Source of the DNA: CAZGXM01 sp964529795
GTDB lineage: Bacteria > Bacillota > JADQBR01
DNA length: 9,317 bases
Assembly: GCA_964529795.1 (NCBI GenBank)
Contig: CAZGXM010000081.1
Coordinates: forward strand, 1 to 9,317
Direction of reading: 5' to 3'
Made by a program: the position numbers and the translations under genes. Each line of letters begins with the position of its first letter. Position 1 is the first letter of the stretch. Shown one piece after another: positions 6,789 to 9,317 of this stretch. Below the pieces are notes generated by a model, which saw only the letters and a program-made list of their open reading frames with translations, made no database searches and was not told the DNA's origin.

Positions 6789-7301
6789 GGAGACTGTTGA
6801 CAAACTACCCCTGGCGGGTATAAATTTCTACAACATTAGATGGATTCAATTACCATCATGCAGGAATTACTAGCTTTTTGGTGAATCTGCAAATAAGACA
6901 AAGCTAGGAAAGGAAAATGAGCCATGTTAGGACGTGACAAACGCCAACTGACAATTACCAGCATCCACTACTTGAGACAATGGGGGGAACGCCCCCTTTT
7001 ACCTGAAAATAGCTTTTACGCCCGGTTGGGCAAAGCCGATGATATCTTCCGTGACGAACTCTTTGCTGATGCCTACTCCAACGAGGGTGCACCGTCAACA
7101 CCTCCCAGCAGGCTGATGCGAGTTTTGATACTACAAGCCTCCGAAAATATTTCCGACCGTCAGGCAGAACATCGGGCTCTTTACGATTTACGCTGGAAAG
7201 TAGCATTACACATTCCCATAACCGAAACGGGATTTGATTATTCCACCCTTTCGCGCTTTCGTGCCAGGTTGCTTTTGCATCAGAAAACACGGGTTACTTT
7301 T
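6789..7301 (+). mobile_element. IS1182-family element, left-end fragment
   Basis: A partial insertion sequence. The likely left terminus is around GGAGACTGTTGACAAACTACC, starting at about 6789-6793 (the exact boundary is uncertain). It is followed by a promoter, a ribosome binding site and the first 126 codons of the transposase. The element is broken at 7302, where the ISL3 terminal repeat begins. No later IS1182 coding sequence or right inverted repeat appears on the far side of the ISL3 element, so this is a dead remnant. Confidence 0.65.
6797..6824 (+). promoter_or_regulatory. Sigma-A-type promoter in the IS1182 left end
   Basis: TTGACA (6797-6802, perfect -35) and TATAAA (6819-6824, near-consensus -10) are separated by 16 bp, 100 bp before the transposase ATG at 6924. 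The -35 box lies within the presumed terminal repeat of the element, as is common in IS. It would read rightward through the truncated transposase toward the ISL3 element. Confidence 0.6.
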
Positions 7302-7352
7302 GGCTCTTCTCCAAAACAATACAGTAAACTTGGCAGGAAAATAGAAAGATGA
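6924..7352 (+). pseudogene. IS1182-family transposase, N-terminal fragment fused to ISL3 end
   Basis: Only 142 codons are open, against roughly 450-550 in intact IS1182 transposases. Residues 1-126 carry the family's N-terminal region: RPLLPENSFYARLGKADDIF, then the helical block SRLMRVLILQASENISDRQ and DLRWKVALHIPITETGFDYS with STLSRFRARL. This is the DUF772-like region that precedes the DDE catalytic core. Residues 127-142 (GSSPKQYSKLGRKIER) are encoded by the ISL3 left inverted repeat and are not part of the original protein. All catalytic residues are missing, so it is non-functional. AAAGGA about 10 nt upstream serves as ribosome binding site, and a good promoter precedes it. Confidence 0.85.
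7302..7326 (+). repeat. ISL3 left terminal inverted repeat (IRL)
   Basis: Begins GGCTCTTCTCCAA and ends CAATACAGTA. It pairs with the right end at 8799-8823 (20 of 25 identical by eye). It also supplies the last codons and stop region of the truncated IS1182 frame. Confidence 0.8.
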
Positions 7353-7418
7353 TGGCTAAGAATCCCTGGTAGTTGCGAGGTCCATCGCATTACCAATCCC
7401 TTCGAAAGGATGATTCTT

Positions 7419-8618
7419 ATGCCATCATCATTAGCCACCTCCATTTTAATCCTTCCCAGGATGAAATTCAAGGGTATGGAATACATTAACGATAACAAAA
7501 ATAACCAGTTTATAAGAATCTCTGTCAGAGCAGACAAGCGGTATAAAGCTCGCTGTTCCAAATGTGGTAATGACGTTTCTGTTAACCGTAACGGCTATCG
7601 AGAAGCCCGAGACACCGGAGCTTTCGGACAAATAGTTTATCTTCACTTTGAACAACGAGAAATCAATTGTCCTCATTGTGGCATCAGGGTGGAAAAGCTA
7701 GACTTTATCAATCCTGGTGCCAGGGCCACAAAACGCTTTGAAGAAAGCGTAGCCTTTCTTTGCCGGCATATGACAATCTCAGAAGCAGCTCAATACCTCA
7801 AGCTGGACTGGAAGACAGTCAAGCGGATCGACAAAGACTATTTACTGCGGACCTTTGAGGAAATCAGCTTAGACGGCTTGCGTGTTATCGGCTTCGACGA
7901 AGTTGCCAGAGCCAAGGGACATGACTACCTGACTTGTGTGTTTGATCTTAACAACAATCGCTTAATCCGGGTACTAAAAGGCCGCAAAGAAGCTTCAGTT
8001 GCCAAGTTCTACGAAGAATTGGGGCCAGAGCGCTGCAAAAATATCCAGGCTATCGCCATGGACATGTGGAAACCCTATTTCAACGCTGCCATGAAATATT
8101 GTCCCCAAGCCAAAATCGTTTACGACAAGTTTCACGTCATTGCCAATTATCACAAGATCATTGACCAGATCCGGCGGGCCAAGTTCAAGCGGGCTGAAAG
8201 CGAAGACAAAAACTTACTCAAAGGCAGCCGCTATTTATTACTCAAAAACCGCAGCAAATTAAGTGAGAAGAAGCAACAGAAGCTTGAAGAGCTGCTGGGA
8301 GCTAATAAAAACCTCAACATAGCTTATGCCCTCAAAGAACAGCTTCAAACCTTATGGGACAGTCCAACCGTCCCCAGTTTCAACAAAGCATTAGATAATT
8401 GGTGCCAACTGGCCAGGGACTCCGGTATATCCTTGTTAGACAAATTCGCTGACACCCTTGAAAGGCATCGTTCAGGCCTTTGGACCTATTGCCTATACCC
8501 CATCAATACATCCCGCTTAGAGGCTAACAACGCCAATATAGCGCTGTTGAGAAGGCGTGCCAAGGGATTTAAGGATACAGATTACTTTATACTCAAGATC
8601 CACCAAGTATCTACATGA
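7419..8618 (+). CDS. ISL3-family transposase (DDE, zinc-ribbon N-terminus)
   Basis: A 399-residue transposase that appears intact. An N-terminal zinc-ribbon has two Cys pairs (C46-x2-C49 and C84-x2-C87), followed by a helix-turn-helix-like segment, MTISEAAQYLKLDWKTVKRI (118-137). The DDE catalytic triad is visible: Asp160 in VIGFDE, Asp215 in AIAMDMWKPY, and Glu368 in SRLEANNANIALLRRRAKGF. These are the family's typical contexts, as are YDKFHVIANYH (235-245) and the end GFKDTDYFILKI. I use ATG 7419 rather than ATG 7410. The GAAAGGA at 7404-7410 is 8 nt before the second ATG and overlaps the first, and MPSSLATSIL is the usual ISL3 N-terminus. The gene lies between matching terminal repeats, so the element may still be mobile. 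Confidence 0.93.
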   Translation: MPSSLATSILILPRMKFKGMEYINDNKNNQFIRISVRADKRYKARCSKCGNDVSVNRNGYREARDTGAFGQIVYLHFEQREINCPHCGIRVEKLDFINPGARATKRFEESVAFLCRHMTISEAAQYLKLDWKTVKRIDKDYLLRTFEEISLDGLRVIGFDEVARAKGHDYLTCVFDLNNNRLIRVLKGRKEASVAKFYEELGPERCKNIQAIAMDMWKPYFNAAMKYCPQAKIVYDKFHVIANYHKIIDQIRRAKFKRAESEDKNLLKGSRYLLLKNRSKLSEKKQQKLEELLGANKNLNIAYALKEQLQTLWDSPTVPSFNKALDNWCQLARDSGISLLDKFADTLERHRSGLWTYCLYPINTSRLEANNANIALLRRRAKGFKDTDYFILKIHQVST

Positions 8619-8689
8619 CATTTCAACATGTAATGCATGTGGGGTTATCCCAGCCAACCCTTTCAGGGATTATAGCTCTCTCCTGGAAC

Positions 8690-8742
8690 CTGTCGAGGGT
8701 AAAGGCTTCGCCTGCTCCGCATTCGCTCCGCACCCTTGACAG
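8690..8742. repeat. Subterminal hairpin in ISL3 right non-coding region
   Basis: CTGTCGAGGGT (8690-8700) pairs with ACCCTTGACAG (8732-8742) with a single G-T mismatch. The enclosed GC-rich loop contains a GGC-TTC-GCC mini-hairpin (8704-8712) and two GCTCCGC copies. No T-tract follows. It may be a transposase-gene terminator-like structure or a subterminal binding or recombination feature of the element. Confidence 0.45.
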
Positions 8743-8798
8743 AACCCATCCGAGCACTATGTAGTTATTAGGGTTGACTGGATATTATTTACAAATGC

Positions 8799-8823
8799 TA
8801 CTGTAGTGAATTGGAGAAGCTCC
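8799..8823 (-). repeat. ISL3 right terminal inverted repeat (IRR)
   Basis: Read on the minus strand it begins GGAGCTTCTCCAA and continues TTCACTACAGTA, mirroring the left end at 7302-7326. It defines the right boundary of the insertion sequence. Confidence 0.78.
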
Positions 8824-8960
8824 CTAAATAAGAAGGTAATTAAACAAACTGTAGACAAATAATAGTAAATTATACTACTAAAATCTATTGTAAAATCAAT
8901 CAATTAGTAATCAGTTTAAGTGGAAAAGCATTAAATAAATCTATTGAGGTGTTTGCTTAG
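8824..8960. other. AT-rich spacer after the ISL3 element
   Basis: No gene and no sign of the missing IS1182 half. A small palindrome TAGTA/TACTA (8863-8877) overlaps a TATACT (8871-8876) that could serve as a -10 for the small gene at 8961, but no -35 at proper spacing is visible. Confidence 0.4.
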
Positions 8961-9299
8961 ATGAAAAGAAATATAACTTTATGGGCATTAGTTATCATAA
9001 TTATTGCTTTATCCTTTTCGTTTTTTTATGCTTGTAAACAAAGCAAAGATGCAAACAATAACTACTCAAAATATAACGATAATAATTTCAAATATGCTGT
9101 TTCGCATAAGGTAAATACTTTAAGTTCTGTTTATGGAGATATTTCTTTTATGTTAAAACGCATAGCGGATGGTAAAATGACTCCTAAAGAATTTGAATAT
9201 TATAATTACGGGGTAAACCAGTTTATTCAGGCTAATAATTTTAGAATGGTTGAAAGCATTTTAGGTTCTTCTCCATTTCCGTTGATAAAAAATAGCTAA
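8961..9299 (+). CDS. Small exported or membrane-anchored protein, unknown function
   Basis: 112 residues, not recognised. The N-terminus is a classic export signal: MKRN, then a hydrophobic stretch LWALVIIIIALSFSFFYA (7-24), followed by Cys25. FYAC is a poor lipobox (Phe at -3), so lipoprotein processing is possible but doubtful, and an uncleaved anchor is the alternative. The mature part begins with an Asn/Lys/Tyr-rich low-complexity linker (28-46). A probably helical segment follows, with SSVYGDISFMLKRIADGKMTP (55-75) and EFEYYNYGVNQFIQANNF (77-94). GAGGTG at about 8946-8951 lies some 9 nt before the ATG. The gene is strongly AT-rich, like the rest of the accessory region. A purine-rich AGAAGGA at 9303-9309 suggests another gene starts just beyond the window, possibly in the same operon. 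Confidence 0.65.
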   Translation: MKRNITLWALVIIIIALSFSFFYACKQSKDANNNYSKYNDNNFKYAVSHKVNTLSSVYGDISFMLKRIADGKMTPKEFEYYNYGVNQFIQANNFRMVESILGSSPFPLIKNS

Positions 9300-9317
9300 A
9301 AAAGAAGGACATTCGCA

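Larger units (their letters stand above)
7302..8823 (+). mobile_element. Complete ISL3-family insertion sequence, 1522 bp
   Basis: The boundaries are set by imperfect terminal inverted repeats. The left end, starting GGCTCTTCTCCAA (7302), and the inverted right end, starting GGAGCTTCTCCAA (ending 8823), match at 20 of 25 positions, including CTTCTCCAA and TACAGTA. The GGxxCTT start is usual for ISL3. One intact transposase gene (7419-8618) fills most of it, with 117 bp of left and 205 bp of right non-coding sequence. The 8 bp on each side (TTACTTTT left, CTAAATAA right) do not match, so no target duplication is visible. It interrupts an IS1182 transposase gene. Confidence 0.85.

Noticed and set aside
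8557..8739. 60-codon + strand frame overlapping the transposase 3' end
   Set aside because: It overlaps the transposase C-terminus in another frame and runs into the hairpin region, with no RBS.
8848..8859. ACTGTAGACAAA right of ISL3, 11/12 identical to ACTGTTGACAAA at the IS1182 left end (6793-6804)
   Set aside because: It is in direct, not inverted, orientation, so it cannot be the IS1182 right end. A 12-bp AT-rich match may be chance.

Overview
The window looks like a chromosomal segment of a Gram-positive, low-to-mid GC Firmicute. A Peptococcaceae/Desulfotomaculum-like clostridium is the best guess. The reasons are the cdaR-glmM-glmS gene order, strong AGGAGG-type ribosome binding sites, a glmS ribozyme, and ISL3 and IS1182 elements of clostridial style. 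No organism name can be proved from the sequence alone.

The left part (1-5669, + strand) is a GC-richer housekeeping block. It holds the 3' end of cdaR (c-di-AMP cyclase regulator, YbbR repeats), a COG2509-type FAD-dependent dehydrogenase of unknown substrate, glmM (phosphoglucosamine mutase) and glmS (glutamine:fructose-6-phosphate aminotransferase). GlmS makes glucosamine-6-phosphate and GlmM isomerises it to glucosamine-1-phosphate, so the two feed UDP-GlcNAc and cell-wall synthesis. CdaR, with its unseen upstream partner CdaA, couples c-di-AMP signalling to the same pathway. The 285-bp gap between glmM and glmS is not a gene. It holds a glmS ribozyme (self-cleavage predicted at 3640/3641) and then a long hairpin just before the glmS ribosome binding site. 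The product of GlmS would therefore trigger cleavage of its own message, while glmM upstream is spared.

The right part (5670-9317) is visibly AT-richer and accessory in character. A perfect 18-bp-arm hairpin separates glmS from a convergent gene on the minus strand. That gene encodes a two-helix membrane protein with a possible BsuPI-like extracytoplasmic domain. Upstream of it lies a 258-bp open frame on the minus strand with no good start, which reads like a gene remnant. Next comes the left end and the first 126 codons of an IS1182-type transposase, cut off by a complete ISL3-family element (about 7302-8823) with recognisable 25-bp terminal inverted repeats and an intact transposase. The rest of the IS1182 element is absent and the ISL3 element has no matching flanking duplication. 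This points to a deletion or recombination after insertion. The window ends with a small AT-rich gene for an exported or membrane-anchored protein of unknown function.

No clearly new system (defence, CRISPR, toxin-antitoxin) is visible. The best signals are the ribozyme-plus-hairpin leader of glmS, the redox enzyme placed inside the c-di-AMP/amino-sugar operon, the IS-scarred junction, and the unannotated minus-strand remnant.
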